64,000 bases of DNA from Pseudaminobacter soli (ex Li et al. 2025) (GTDB lineage: Bacteria > Pseudomonadota > Alphaproteobacteria > Rhizobiales > Rhizobiaceae). This document shows, in pieces, positions 41,416 through 50,641 of this stretch. Position 1 is the first letter of the stretch. Each line of letters opens with the position of its first letter. Location: NCBI RefSeq assembly GCF_003012705.1, contig NZ_PXYL01000007.1, positions 62,001 to 126,000 of the forward strand, written 5' to 3'. Below the pieces are notes generated by a model. The model saw nothing but the letters and a program-made list of their open reading frames with translations. It had not been told where the DNA came from and did not search any database. Both the position numbers and the translations under genes were made by a program.

Positions 41416-42510
41416 ATGTCCGCAATGACGAACACTGTTGCACCGCTTGCCATGCGTGACAGAGAGCTGCACGACCGCAAGCTTGTGCGCTATTGGCTCT
41501 ATGTCGTGCTGGTGGTGCTGTTTGCGCTGGTCATGGTGGGCGGCGCCACGCGCATGACCGGCTCGGGCCTGTCGATCACCGAGTGGAAGCCGATCCATGG
41601 TGTGATCCCGCCGCTCAACCAGGCCCAATGGCAGGAAGAGTTCGAAAAGTACCAACAGATCCCGCAATATGAGCAGATCAACAAGGGCATGACCCTTGAT
41701 GAGTTCAAGGGCATTTTCTGGTGGGAGTGGGTGCACCGCCTGTTGGCGCGAGGCGTCGGCTTCCTTGTCGCCGTTCCGCTCGTTCTCTTCTGGCTGTCGG
41801 GCCGGCTCGAGCGCGGGCTGAAGCCGCGCCTCGCAGGCCTTCTGGTGCTGGGTGGGCTGCAGGGTGCGGTCGGCTGGTGGATGGTCGCCTCGGGCCTGTC
41901 CGAGCGCGTTTCTGTCAGCCAGTATCGCCTCGCGGTGCACCTGACCTTCGCCTGCGTCATTATCATGGCTGTGACCTACATCGCCCGCGGGCTTGCGACC
42001 TATACGGAAGCCGCGGCGAGCCGCGGAGTGCAGCGCTTCGCCGGCCTCATGGTGCTATTGGTGCTGTTTCAGATCTATCTCGGCGCGCTGGTGGCGGGCC
42101 TGCATGCCGGCCTCACATATAACACCTGGCCGCTGATGGACGGCGCCGTCGTCCCGGGCGATCTCTTCGCCATCGAACCGGCCTGGCGCAATTTGTTCGA
42201 GAACCCCAAGACGGTGCAGTTCATCCACCGCATGTTCGCCTATACGGTGCTGGTGGTGGCGATCTGGCACGCGCTGGCGACCAGCCGGGCCCTGCCGGGC
42301 ACCACGCATGCCCGCCGCGCCTGGGTGCTGGCCGGCCTCGTGCTGGCCCAGGCGGCGATCGGCGTGGCGACTTTGCTGACGCAGGCCGATATGCACTGGG
42401 CGCTGCTGCATCAGGGCTTTGCCATGGTGGTGCTGATCTTCGCCACGGCGCATTGGCGGGGCACCAAGGGTGCCTATCCGCTGCCGACCGAGGTCGTCGT
42501 CAGAAGCTGA
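41416..42510 (+). CDS. ctaA: Heme A synthase (COX15/CtaA)
   Basis: A 364-residue membrane enzyme that oxidises heme O to heme A for aa3-type oxidase. There are eight membrane segments. Heme-ligand regions are [20 protein letters not shown] near residue 40, [35 protein letters not shown], and [20 protein letters not shown]. There is no strong ribosome site; the ATGs at 41416 and 41425 are both possible. Confidence 0.95.
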   Translation: MSAMTNTVAPLAMRDRELHDRKLVRYWLYVVLVVLFALVMVGGATRMTGSGLSITEWKPIHGVIPPLNQAQWQEEFEKYQQIPQYEQINKGMTLDEFKGIFWWEWVHRLLARGVGFLVAVPLVLFWLSGRLERGLKPRLAGLLVLGGLQGAVGWWMVASGLSERVSVSQYRLAVHLTFACVIIMAVTYIARGLATYTEAAASRGVQRFAGLMVLLVLFQIYLGALVAGLHAGLTYNTWPLMDGAVVPGDLFAIEPAWRNLFENPKTVQFIHRMFAYTVLVVAIWHALATSRALPGTTHARRAWVLAGLVLAQAAIGVATLLTQADMHWALLHQGFAMVVLIFATAHWRGTKGAYPLPTEVVVRS

Positions 42511-42536
42511 TCGGGTATTTCAGGCGTGGATAGCGC

Positions 42537-43379
42537 CTAGTAGCTGCGCCGCACGTCGCGCACGGCGGCCGCCACGGCGAGTGTGCGGCTTTCGTCCTTC
42601 GCGTTACCGTCCTCCGCATGCCAGGCTGCCGAAAGGCAGCCATAGGCGAAGGCATGGTCGAGGATGGCGGTTGGATTTTGCCCCAATGTCTTGGCGAAAA
42701 CCTCGGCCATGTGAGCGATCCGATCCGGGTTCAGGCAGAGATCATCGCGGTCGAGCGGATTGTAGATGAGGTTGGCGGCGTCGAAGGCCGGGTCGCCCAG
42801 AACACCCTTCGGATCGATCACCAGCCAGCCACGCGCCCCGTGCATGATGTTTTCATGGTGAATGTCGCCATGCAGCGGGCGTAGGTCGTGCGGATTGCTC
42901 AGGAGGCGCTCGGCTACCTCTGCCGCCTCGACATAGATGCTTCGCGTGCCCCCATCCCTGTCAGCGCTAGCCTTCCTGAACAGGCTGGCGAAGCGGTCGC
43001 GCAGCGGCTGCAAGTCTGGTGGGAAAAAGGTTTCGGACGGCGAGAAAAGCCGCTCCAGCATTTCCGCCGCTATTTCGGTCGCGGTATCGTCGCCAAGCGC
43101 ATTGAGGTCGTCGACCAGATGCCGTTCGCCGGCATATTCGAGCAGCATGCGATTGCCCTCGAGGCCAAGCAGCCCGACCGAGCCCTCGCCATTGCGCCAT
43201 GCAAGGTAATGCGCGCCCCGCAACTCGTCCTCGACGTCGTCGAGAGGTTTCAGGTCCTTGATGGTGGCGGGCGTGCCGTCGGCAAGCCGCACTTTCCAGA
43301 TGCGGCTCGAAAACGTTTCCGTCAAAAGGACAGGGCCGCCGGCCTCCCAATGGGCAGGGAAGGCCGGCGCACCATTCAT
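42537..43379 (-). CDS. APH(6)-like aminoglycoside/hydroxyurea kinase family protein
   Basis: A 280-residue kinase-fold protein of the streptomycin-6-kinase/hydroxyurea-kinase family. The catalytic loop is PLHGDIHHENIMHG at about residues 168-181, the metal-binding site is WLVIDPKGVLGDPAFDAANL, and the N-lobe Lys lies in ATIKDLKPL. The family gives streptomycin resistance in producers and hydroxyurea resistance, but chromosomal copies like this may have another substrate. Its start overlaps the argC stop as ATGA, so it is translated with argC. Confidence 0.85.
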   Translation of the reverse strand: MNGAPAFPAHWEAGGPVLLTETFSSRIWKVRLADGTPATIKDLKPLDDVEDELRGAHYLAWRNGEGSVGLLGLEGNRMLLEYAGERHLVDDLNALGDDTATEIAAEMLERLFSPSETFFPPDLQPLRDRFASLFRKASADRDGGTRSIYVEAAEVAERLLSNPHDLRPLHGDIHHENIMHGARGWLVIDPKGVLGDPAFDAANLIYNPLDRDDLCLNPDRIAHMAEVFAKTLGQNPTAILDHAFAYGCLSAAWHAEDGNAKDESRTLAVAAAVRDVRRSY

Positions 43380-44308
43380 CGATTGAGGCCGAGCATCAGG
43401 TCGAGGTTCTGCACCGCAGCCCCCGAAGCGCCCTTGCCGAGATTGTCGTAGACGGCAATCAACAGCGCCTGCGCGCGGGCGTCGTTGGCGCTGACATAGA
43501 GCTTCATCTTGTTGGTGCCGTTGTAGATCTCAGGCTGGATATCGGCGCTGCGCTCGAAGTCGATCAGCGGCGCAACCTCGACCACGCCGCCCTTCAGGCC
43601 GGCATAGTGGTCGGCAATCGCAGCATGAAGCTCCGCGCCGGTCGGCACTTTCGGCAGGCGGCCGAGCTGCAGCGGCACGACCGTGATCATGCCCTGCGCG
43701 AAATTGCCGACGGCCGGCTGCATGATCGGGTCGTGCGTGAGCTTGGCATAGGCGCGCAGCTCCGGCACGTGCTTGTGCTTGAGCATCAGGCCGTAGGGCA
43801 GGAACTCGGGCGAATCCTCGCCCTGCGCTTCGTAGTCTTCGATCATTTGCCGGCCACCGCCGGAATAGCCGGAGATGCCGTTGATAGTGACGGGGAAATC
43901 GGCCGGCAGGAGACCGGCGGTCACCAGCGGACGCAGGCAGGCGATGGGCCCCTGCGGCCAGCAGCCGGGATTGGCCACGCGCTTGGAGACGGCAATCGCC
44001 TCCATCTGCGCCTTGTCCATCTCCGGGAAGCCATAGGTCCAGCCCTCGGCCACGCGATGCGCAGTCGAGGCGTCGATCACACGGGTGGTGTCGTTTTCGA
44101 TCAGCGAAACGCTTTCACGGGCCGCGTCGTCCGGCAGGCAGAGGATTGCGACGTCGGCCTTGTTCAAAAACTCGGCGCGCGCGGCGGTTTCCTTACGTCG
44201 TTCGGCAGGCACCGAAATGACTTCCAGGTCGTGGCGACCCGCGAGCAGTGCCCTGATCTGCAGGCCCGTCGTGCCGTGTTCGCCGTCGATGAAGATTTTC
44301 GGTTTCAT
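43376..44308 (-). CDS. argC: N-acetyl-gamma-glutamyl-phosphate reductase (short type)
   Basis: A 310-residue arginine-biosynthesis enzyme that reduces N-acetyl-glutamyl phosphate to the semialdehyde. Features are the nucleotide-binding start KIFIDGEHGTTGLQIRALL and the catalytic Cys116 in RVANPGCWPQGPIACL. GISGYSGGGRQMIEDYE follows. It is the shorter type 2 ArgC. The ATG at 44308 gives the normal length. It lies 84 nt after speB and overlaps the kinase gene by 4 nt. Confidence 0.95.
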   Translation of the reverse strand: MKPKIFIDGEHGTTGLQIRALLAGRHDLEVISVPAERRKETAARAEFLNKADVAILCLPDDAARESVSLIENDTTRVIDASTAHRVAEGWTYGFPEMDKAQMEAIAVSKRVANPGCWPQGPIACLRPLVTAGLLPADFPVTINGISGYSGGGRQMIEDYEAQGEDSPEFLPYGLMLKHKHVPELRAYAKLTHDPIMQPAVGNFAQGMITVVPLQLGRLPKVPTGAELHAAIADHYAGLKGGVVEVAPLIDFERSADIQPEIYNGTNKMKLYVSANDARAQALLIAVYDNLGKGASGAAVQNLDLMLGLNR

Positions 44309-44392
44309 GTCCTGTCGTCCATAAGAAAGCATTTTGTCTCAGAGGCTTGCGCCCGAATCCAGACTCAAGCCCTGAAGTTTTTACCGGCTGCT

Positions 44393-45349
44393 TCAGGCGC
44401 CTTCGCGCACCTTCCGCTCTGCCAGCAGGCCGAGATAGTGCATAGCAACCGTCGCACCCGCAATTGCAGTTATATCGGCGTGATCGTAGGCCGGCGCAAC
44501 CTCTACGACATCGGCGCCGACAATGTCGATCTGCGTCATCTGGCGCAGCACCGACAGGATCTTGGCCGACGAGGGCCCGCCTGCCACCGGCGTGCCGGTG
44601 CCGGGCGCGTAGGCCGGGTCGAGACAGTCGATGTCGAAGGTCACATAGGTCTTCCTGCCGCCGGTGCGCTCGGCGATCGCATAGGCGATGTCGGAGGCGC
44701 GCATCTCCTCGACCTCGTGGCCGTAGAGAATCTTGATACCGAAGTCGGCCGGCGCATGGGTGCGGATGCCGATCTGGATCGAGCGATCGGGATCGATGAT
44801 TCCCTCACGTACGGCGCGCGCGACGAAGGAGCCGTGGTCGATACGCTTGCCGTCATCGTCCCAGGTGTCCTGGTGAGCGTCGAACTGCACCATCGCCAGC
44901 GGGCCGTGGATGGCGGCATGGGCCTTGAGCACCGGCCAAGTGACAAAATGGTCGCCGCCGAGCGAGAGCAGGAAGGCGCCGGATTTCAGGATCTTGGCGG
45001 CCTCGCGCTCGATGGTGGCGGGCGTCTTCTGGTGGTTGCCGCTGTCGAGCAGGCAGTCGCCGTAATCGACCACGCCGAGATTGTCGAACAGGTCGAGATT
45101 GAACGGATATTGCGGATCGCAGTCGAAGATCGCCGAGGCGCGGCGGATGGCCTGCGGGCCGAAGCGCGCGCCCGGACGGTTGGTGACGGCGGCATCGAAC
45201 GGAATGCCCCAGACGACCACGTCGGCTCCCTTGACGTTCTTGGTATAGCGCCGGCGCATGAAGGACAGCGCACCGGCGTAGGTAGGATCACCCGAACGAC
45301 CGGTGTTCTTGTTGGCCGTGAAAGCGTGGTCGATGGATTTGGCAGGCAT
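44393..45349 (-). CDS. speB: Agmatinase
   Basis: A 318-residue ureohydrolase that splits agmatine into putrescine and urea. Manganese-binding motifs are LSLGGDHFVTWPVLKAH, VQFDAHQDTWDDD and VTFDIDCLDPAYAPGTGTPV, with all expected His and Asp residues present. The ATG at 45349 follows a GTG codon that could also start. It is between the rpsI terminator and argC. The name agmatinase fits the family; a related guanidino substrate is possible. Confidence 0.93.
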   Translation of the reverse strand: MPAKSIDHAFTANKNTGRSGDPTYAGALSFMRRRYTKNVKGADVVVWGIPFDAAVTNRPGARFGPQAIRRASAIFDCDPQYPFNLDLFDNLGVVDYGDCLLDSGNHQKTPATIEREAAKILKSGAFLLSLGGDHFVTWPVLKAHAAIHGPLAMVQFDAHQDTWDDDGKRIDHGSFVARAVREGIIDPDRSIQIGIRTHAPADFGIKILYGHEVEEMRASDIAYAIAERTGGRKTYVTFDIDCLDPAYAPGTGTPVAGGPSSAKILSVLRQMTQIDIVGADVVEVAPAYDHADITAIAGATVAMHYLGLLAERKVREGA

Positions 45350-45534
45350 CACGATTTCCTAAAACAATCTGGTGGCGGGGAGATGAAGCATGCTGGAATT
45401 GCGTGCCCCGGCTCAAATACGATTCGGCCTCTATAGCATCCCCGAACGGAAAGTGGATTCCCTTCGGTCCTTATCTCGATATGCCAACGATGCTTCACTG
45501 CTGTGAAAGCCGGCCATGCGTCACGGCCATGAAA

Positions 45535-45559
45535 AAAGGCCGCCCGGAGGCGGCCTTTT
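45535..45559. terminator. Terminator of rplM-rpsI
   Basis: AAAGGCCGCC (45535-45544) pairs with GGCGGCCTTT (45549-45558), with a four-nt loop, an A-run on one side and TTTT on the other. It lies 45 nt after the rpsI stop on the minus strand. About 250 nt (45350-45601) around it hold no gene. Confidence 0.9.
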
Positions 45560-45601
45560 CTGTCGGCTGCTGTAAACAGCGCCGAAACGGTTCCGGGAAG
45601 C

Positions 45602-46075
45602 TTAGCGCTTCGAGAACTGGAACGAACGACGGGCCTTGGCCTTACCGTACTTCTTACGCTCGACGGTACGGCTGTCGCGGGTCAGGAAGCCGCCCTTCTT
45701 GAGCACGCCGCGCAGGCCCGGCTCGTAGTAGGTCAGCGCCTTGGAGATGCCGTGACGGACCGCGCCGGCCTGGCCGGAGAGGCCGCCGCCGACAACCGTG
45801 GCGACGATGTCGAACTGACCTTCGCGGTTGGTCGCGACGATCGGCTGCTTCAGGATCATCTGCAGAACTGGACGGGCGAAGTAGGCGCCGAATTCCTTGT
45901 CGTTGACGATGATCTTGCCGGTGCCGGGCTTGACCCAGACGCGGGCGATGGCGTCCTTGCGCTTGCCGGTGGCATAGGCGCGGCCCTGCTTGTCCAGCTT
46001 CTGGACGTGGACCGGAGCAGCCGGCTGTGCGGCGGCGACGGTGCCGAGATCTGCGAGCGAGTTGAGCTCAGCCAT
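45602..46075 (-). CDS. rpsI: 30S ribosomal protein S9
   Basis: A 157-residue S9 protein. [20 protein letters not shown] is the family start, [20 protein letters not shown] lies in the middle, and the C-terminal tail [17 protein letters not shown] reaches the decoding centre. An N-terminal extension of about 30 residues is typical of alphaproteobacteria. Two nt separate it from rplM. Confidence 0.97.
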   Translation of the reverse strand: MAELNSLADLGTVAAAQPAAPVHVQKLDKQGRAYATGKRKDAIARVWVKPGTGKIIVNDKEFGAYFARPVLQMILKQPIVATNREGQFDIVATVVGGGLSGQAGAVRHGISKALTYYEPGLRGVLKKGGFLTRDSRTVERKKYGKAKARRSFQFSKR

Positions 46076-46077
46076 GA

Positions 46078-46542
46078 TTACGAAGCCTTCTTGTTCTTGG
46101 CATTCAGAGCGCCGATGTCGAGGACTTCGGGCTGCTGGGCGACATGCGGGTGTTCAGAACCGGCGTAAACGCGCAGGTTCTTCATCTGGCGACGGCCGAG
46201 CGGGCCACGCGGAATCATGCGTTCCACGGCCTTCTCAAGCAGACGCTCCGGGAAACGGCCTTCGATCAGCTGGCGAGCGGTGCGCTCCTTGATGCCGCCG
46301 GGGTGGCCGGTGTGCCAGTAGTACATCTTGTCGGTGTACTTCTTGCCGGTCAGCACGACCTTCTCCGCGTTGATGATGATGACGTTGTCGCCATCGTCGA
46401 CGTGGGGCGTGAAGGTGGGCTTGTGCTTGCCGCGCAGGCGGTTGGCGACGATGGATGCGAGACGGCCGACGACGAGACCTTCGGCGTCGATCAGCACCCA
46501 CTTCTTCACCACGTCCGCAGGCTTCTGCGAAAAGGTTTTCAT
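46078..46542 (-). CDS. rplM: 50S ribosomal protein L13
   Basis: A 154-residue L13 protein. Motifs are [40 protein letters not shown], and [10 protein letters not shown]-type ([20 protein letters not shown]). It is the first gene of the rplM-rpsI operon. A promoter and a leader hairpin lie upstream. Confidence 0.97.
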   Translation of the reverse strand: MKTFSQKPADVVKKWVLIDAEGLVVGRLASIVANRLRGKHKPTFTPHVDDGDNVIIINAEKVVLTGKKYTDKMYYWHTGHPGGIKERTARQLIEGRFPERLLEKAVERMIPRGPLGRRQMKNLRVYAGSEHPHVAQQPEVLDIGALNAKNKKAS

Positions 46543-46695
46543 GGATCTAACTTTCGTTTCGGGACCTTCCGGAGAAGGCGTTTCTTGTTGCTTGGTTTGG
46601 AAGGAGGGCCGGGGCCAACCACCAAATACAAAACCGCGGCCGAAAAGGGCCGCTGGTCAGGTTGGGCTTATAGGCGGAGTGTTATCTTGCGTCAA
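46543..46695 (-). promoter_or_regulatory. rplM-rpsI promoter and leader with a hairpin
   Basis: On the minus strand TTGACG (46690-46695) and CTATAA (46668-46673) are spaced by 16 nt and form a good housekeeping promoter. The leader of about 115 nt contains GCGGCC/GGCCGC with a six-nt loop (46636-46653) followed by GGTTTTG. This could be a ribosomal-protein autoregulation site or an attenuator. Confidence 0.55.
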
Positions 46696-46757
46696 GTGTA
46701 GGGAACTGGCGCACATCCCGGAAAACGACACGAAAACAGAAGCTTAATAGTGCGGTA

Positions 46758-47225
46758 TTATTTTACCTCATGCGGATGATGCCGTTTGGGTGGAATCGAA
46801 TAGGTTCCAGTCGCGTGCGCCACGGTGTGCTGGTCCGGTCCGGCCACGATGTCGATATCGAACACCATCAGGCTTTTGCCCATCTTCAGGATGCGGCAAT
46901 GGCCGAGAATCGGGCCGGCTTCCGCCTTGCGCATGAAGTTGATGTTGAGGTTGGTGGTGACCGACAGCGCGTCCGCGCCGGCGTGGGTGAGCACGCAGAC
47001 ATAGCCGCCAACGTCGGCCAGCGTGAACAGTGATGGGCCCGAGACCGTACCGCCTGGGCGCAGGTGCCGCTCGTCGGCGTTCAGCCGCACCGTGCAGCCG
47101 CCCGGAAACACCTCGATCGCCTCATAGGAGGCATATTCGGCATTGAGTTGCGGATAGGCCGACTTCAGCAACTCGTTGACCTCGGCGGCGGTCATCTGAG
47201 GGGTGAGCTTGGTCTGGGTGGGCAT
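46758..47225 (-). CDS. PaaI-type hot-dog thioesterase
   Basis: A 155-residue acyl-CoA thioesterase-like protein. The active-site region is LRPGGTVSGPSLFTLADVGG at about residues 65-84, followed by TTNLNINFMRKAEAGPI. It hydrolyses acyl-CoA esters of unknown chain. The ATG at 47225 has a weak AAGAG site. It is divergent from the enoyl-CoA hydratase gene, which makes a link to acyl-CoA metabolism plausible. Confidence 0.88.
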   Translation of the reverse strand: MPTQTKLTPQMTAAEVNELLKSAYPQLNAEYASYEAIEVFPGGCTVRLNADERHLRPGGTVSGPSLFTLADVGGYVCVLTHAGADALSVTTNLNINFMRKAEAGPILGHCRILKMGKSLMVFDIDIVAGPDQHTVAHATGTYSIPPKRHHPHEVK

Positions 47226-47374
47226 CTCTTGTAGATCCGTTCGAAAACGTGCCGGCTGGTTGGCGCACGAAAACTTGCGCACCGGCGGCGCCATAAAACC
47301 CGCTTGCCCCCTGTTCTTCAACCCGAGCCGTGGTAATTCTTTGGTCGAGATGAAGCAGTTTCGGAGAAGAACCG

Positions 47375-48193
47375 TTGGCTGAAGTCCTTGCCATCAAGCC
47401 CGTGCCCGAGGGCCCCGTCGTGTCCGTCTTCAAGGACGGTGTTCTGCGCCTTGCGCTTGCGAACCCGCCAGCAAATGCCTTGTCATTGGCTGTGATGGCC
47501 GCGCTTCAGGCTGAATTCGACCGCGCGCGCGACGACACGGCCGTCCGCGTGATCATATTGGGGGCCAGCGGCAAGGTGTTCTGCGCCGGCCACGACTTGA
47601 AGGAAATGACGGCACATCGGGCCGATGCCGACAGGGGCAGGGCGTTTTTCGAGCAGACTATGGCCGCCTGCTCGCAGCTCATGCAGACCATTGTGCGTCA
47701 TCCCAAGCCCGTCATCGCCGAGGTCGACGGCCTTGCCACGGCCGCCGGCTGCCAGCTTGTTGCGAGCTGCGACCTTGCCATCGCTTCGAACGAGGCGACC
47801 TTCTGCACGCCGGGCGTCAATATCGGCCTGTTCTGCTCCACGCCGATGGTGGCGCTGTCGCGCAATGTCTCGCGCAAGCAGGCAATGGAAATGCTGCTCA
47901 CCGGCGAGACCATCGACGCCACGACGGCCAGGGAATTCGGATTGGTCAATCGCGTCGTGCCGCCTGAATACCTGACTCAAATCGTGAGTAAATATGCGCA
48001 AACCATTGCTTCCAAATCGCCTTTGACGCTTAAGATCGGAAAGGAAGCCTTTTATGCGCAGGCCGAGATGGGCCTTGCGGAAGCCTATGAATACGCCGCG
48101 CGGGTGATGGTCGAAAACATGCTGGCACGCGACGCCGAGGAGGGCATCGGCGCCTTCATCGAAAAGCGCAAGCCGGAGTGGAAGGGGGAGTAG
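47375..48193 (+). CDS. Enoyl-CoA hydratase/isomerase family protein
   Basis: A 272-residue crotonase. The oxyanion segments are FCAGHDLKEMTAHR near residue 70 and EVDGLATAAGCQLVASCDLA near residue 118. One catalytic Glu of classic hydratases is replaced in the TAAGCQ loop, so the reaction may differ. The start is a TTG at 47375 with CGGAGAAG about 8 nt upstream; no ATG fits. The VOC gene follows after 4 nt. Confidence 0.9.
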   Translation: MAEVLAIKPVPEGPVVSVFKDGVLRLALANPPANALSLAVMAALQAEFDRARDDTAVRVIILGASGKVFCAGHDLKEMTAHRADADRGRAFFEQTMAACSQLMQTIVRHPKPVIAEVDGLATAAGCQLVASCDLAIASNEATFCTPGVNIGLFCSTPMVALSRNVSRKQAMEMLLTGETIDATTAREFGLVNRVVPPEYLTQIVSKYAQTIASKSPLTLKIGKEAFYAQAEMGLAEAYEYAARVMVENMLARDAEEGIGAFIEKRKPEWKGE

Positions 48194-48197
48194 AAGC

Positions 48198-48638
48198 GTG
48201 GAGCCACGGATATCGATCGTGACGCTGGGCGTCGAGGATCTCGACCGCGCCGTGCGATTCTATGAAGCTATGGGGCTCAAGCGAAACGAGAAGATCACCG
48301 AAGGCGTCGCCTTCTTCCAGATGGGCGGGATGATCCTGGCCTTGTGGCCGAGGAACGAGTTGGCTGCCGATGTGGGCAACGACAATCGGCCACCGTACAA
48401 GTCCGGCGACTGTGCGCCGACCGTTGCACTTGCCTACAACACGCGCACGGAGTTGGAGGTTGGCGCAATTATCGACATGGCCGGGAAGGCAGGCGGGCGC
48501 GTTGTAAAGCCGGCGCAGCACGCCTTCTGGGGAGGTCTGCAAGGCTATTTCGCCGATACCGAGGGTAATCTTTGGGAAGTAGCCCACAACCCGGATTTTC
48601 CGCTCGATGCGGAAGGCAGGATTGCGCTTCCAGAATGA
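48198..48638 (+). CDS. VOC family (glyoxalase-like) protein
   Basis: A 146-residue vicinal-oxygen-chelate protein. SIVTLGVEDLDRAVRFYEAM starts the first half and FWGGLQGYFADTEGNLWEVA ends the second. The metal ligands are incomplete in the first half, so catalysis is unsure. The GTG at 48198 has GGGGGAG upstream. Its TGA overlaps the next ATG. Confidence 0.87.
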   Translation: MEPRISIVTLGVEDLDRAVRFYEAMGLKRNEKITEGVAFFQMGGMILALWPRNELAADVGNDNRPPYKSGDCAPTVALAYNTRTELEVGAIIDMAGKAGGRVVKPAQHAFWGGLQGYFADTEGNLWEVAHNPDFPLDAEGRIALPE

Positions 48639-49156
48639 ACCACGACGCCTACGAAAATTCCTACATCGCCGACATTCTGAACTCGGTGAAGACCATTGCC
48701 GTCGTCGGCGCCTCGGCCAACGAGGTGCGGCCGAGCTACTTCGTGATGAAATACCTGCTGGCGAAAGGGTACACCGTCATCCCGGTCAATCCGGGGCAGG
48801 CGGGCAAGGAAATCCTTGGCCAGATGACCTATGCCAGGCTTTCGGAGGTTCCGGTGCCGATCGACATGGTCGACATTTTTCGCGCCTCCGAGGCGGTGCC
48901 GGCAATCGTCGACGAGGTGCTGGGGCTTGAGCCTTTGCCCAAGGTCATCTGGATGCAGCTGACCGTTCATCATGACGAGGCCGCTGCGCGTGCGGGAGCG
49001 GCCGGCATCAAGGTTGTCATGAACCGCTGCCCGAAGATCGAATATGCCCGGCTGGCCGGCGAAATCGGCTGGAACGGCGTCAATTCGGGGGTCCTATCGT
49101 CCAAGAAGCCGGTTATGCGGTCCGGATTCCAGAGCTTGGGCGTCCGTCGGCAGTAA
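48635..49156 (+). CDS. CoA-binding (YccU-like) protein
   Basis: A 173-residue Rossmann-fold protein of the CoA-binding YccU family. Motifs are KTIAVVGASANEVRPSYFVM at about residue 19, GYTVIPVNPGQAG, and VIWMQLTVHHDEAAARAGAA. The ATG at 48635 overlaps the VOC stop by one-and-a-bit codons (ATGA), so it is translationally coupled. The exact role is unknown. Confidence 0.88.
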   Translation: MNHDAYENSYIADILNSVKTIAVVGASANEVRPSYFVMKYLLAKGYTVIPVNPGQAGKEILGQMTYARLSEVPVPIDMVDIFRASEAVPAIVDEVLGLEPLPKVIWMQLTVHHDEAAARAGAAGIKVVMNRCPKIEYARLAGEIGWNGVNSGVLSSKKPVMRSGFQSLGVRRQ

Positions 49157-49297
49157 TTCTATTTCCCTGGCTGCCACATATAAGCGTTGGATCGCCTAAC
49201 GGCGGGGGCGATGGAAGCATTTTGTTCTTTGCATTCCGGTCACGGCTCCGCCAAGAATAGCAAGAATTTTCACGCAGGGCCTCTCGGAGAGAAAACA

Positions 49298-50581
49298 ATG
49301 TCCCAACGCACCCCCGGTTTCAACACGCTCGCCGTCCATGCCGGCGCAAAGCCGGACCCGACGACCGGCGCGCGTGCCACGCCGATCTACCAGACGACGG
49401 CCTATGTGTTCGACGACGTCGACCACGCTGCCTCGCTGTTCGGTCTCAAGGCGTTCGGCAATATCTACACGCGCATCATGAACCCGACCCAGGCGGTGCT
49501 GGAGGAGCGCGTGGCGGCTCTGGAAGGCGGCACGGCGGCGGTGGCGACGGCTTCGGGTCACGCAGCGCAGCTTCTCGTCTTCCACACCATCATGCGCCCG
49601 GGCGAGAATTTCGTTGCCGCCAGAAAACTCTATGGTGGCTCGATCAACCAGTTCGGCCATGCCTTCAAGAATTTCGGCTGGGAAGTGCGTTGGGCCGACA
49701 TCGATGACGTTTCGTCCTTCGAAAGCCAGATCGACGACAAGACCCGCGCCATCTTCATCGAGAGCCTTGCCAACCCCGGCGGCGTGTTCGTAGACATCGA
49801 GGCGATCGGCAATATCGCCCGCAAGCACGGCCTGCCGCTGATCGTCGACAACACCATGGCCAGCCCCTATCTGGTTCGCCCGATCGAGCACGGTGCGGAC
49901 ATCGTCGTCCACTCGCTGACCAAGTTCATCGGCGGCCATGGAAATTCCATGGGCGGCGTCATCGTCGACGGCGGCACCTTCGACTGGTCGAAGTCGGGCA
50001 ACTACCCGATGCTGTCCGAGCCGCGCCCGGAATATGGCGGCGTGGTCCTGCACGAGACCTTTGGCAACTTCGCCTTCGCCATCGCCACCCGGGTGCTCGG
50101 CCTGCGCGACTTCGGGCCGGCGATCTCGCCGTTCAACGCCTTCCTGATCCAGACTGGCCTGGAAACCCTGCCGCTGCGCATGCAGCGCCACTGCGACAAC
50201 GCGCTGAAGGTGGCCGAGTGGCTGTCCAAGAACGACAAGGTCGCCTGGGTGTCCTATCCGGGTCTGCCGGGCGACAAGAACCACGCACTGCAGCAGAGAT
50301 ACTCGCCGCGCGGCGCCGGTGCGGTGTTCACCTTCGGCCTCAAGGGCGGCTACGAGGCGGGCGTCAAGCTGGTCGAGGCGCTGGAGCTGTTCTCGCACCT
50401 CGCCAATATCGGCGACACCAAGTCGCTGGTCATCCATCCGGCCTCGACCACACACCGCCAGCTCTCGGACGAGCAGAAGGTTGCAGCAGGCGCCGGCCCG
50501 GACGTGGTGCGCCTGTCGGTGGGCATCGAGGATGTAGCCGACATCATCGCCGATCTGGAGCAGGCTCTGGCCAAGGCCTAA
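49298..50581 (+). CDS. metY: O-acetylhomoserine sulfhydrylase
   Basis: A 427-residue PLP enzyme that makes homocysteine from O-acetylhomoserine and sulfide. Motifs are PIYQTTAYVFDDVDHAASLF near residue 29, NIYTRIMNPTQAVLEERVAA, and the PLP Lys209 in VVHSLTKFIGGHGNSMGG. PASTTHRQLSDEQ is near the end. The ATG at 49298 has GGAGAG about 7 nt upstream. No SAM riboswitch was recognised in the 140-nt leader. A strong hairpin follows. Confidence 0.95.
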   Translation: MSQRTPGFNTLAVHAGAKPDPTTGARATPIYQTTAYVFDDVDHAASLFGLKAFGNIYTRIMNPTQAVLEERVAALEGGTAAVATASGHAAQLLVFHTIMRPGENFVAARKLYGGSINQFGHAFKNFGWEVRWADIDDVSSFESQIDDKTRAIFIESLANPGGVFVDIEAIGNIARKHGLPLIVDNTMASPYLVRPIEHGADIVVHSLTKFIGGHGNSMGGVIVDGGTFDWSKSGNYPMLSEPRPEYGGVVLHETFGNFAFAIATRVLGLRDFGPAISPFNAFLIQTGLETLPLRMQRHCDNALKVAEWLSKNDKVAWVSYPGLPGDKNHALQQRYSPRGAGAVFTFGLKGGYEAGVKLVEALELFSHLANIGDTKSLVIHPASTTHRQLSDEQKVAAGAGPDVVRLSVGIEDVADIIADLEQALAKA

Positions 50582-50587
50582 CGAACA

Positions 50588-50618
50588 TTTGCGCCCGGCC
50601 TTGCCGGCCGGGCGCAAA
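50588..50618 (+). terminator. 13-bp perfect hairpin after metY
   Basis: TTTGCGCCCGGCC (50588-50600) pairs with GGCCGGGCGCAAA (50606-50618) around a five-nt loop. There is no T-run. It ends 23 nt before the cupin GTG. Confidence 0.7.
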
Positions 50619-50641
50619 CATTGCCTGAAATGGGGGAAAGC

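Noticed and set aside
49157-49297. Possible SAM riboswitch (SAM-II or SAM/SAH type) in front of metY
   Set aside because: The conserved SAM-II and SAM/SAH core sequences as I know them do not match the leader; a covariance model search would be decisive.
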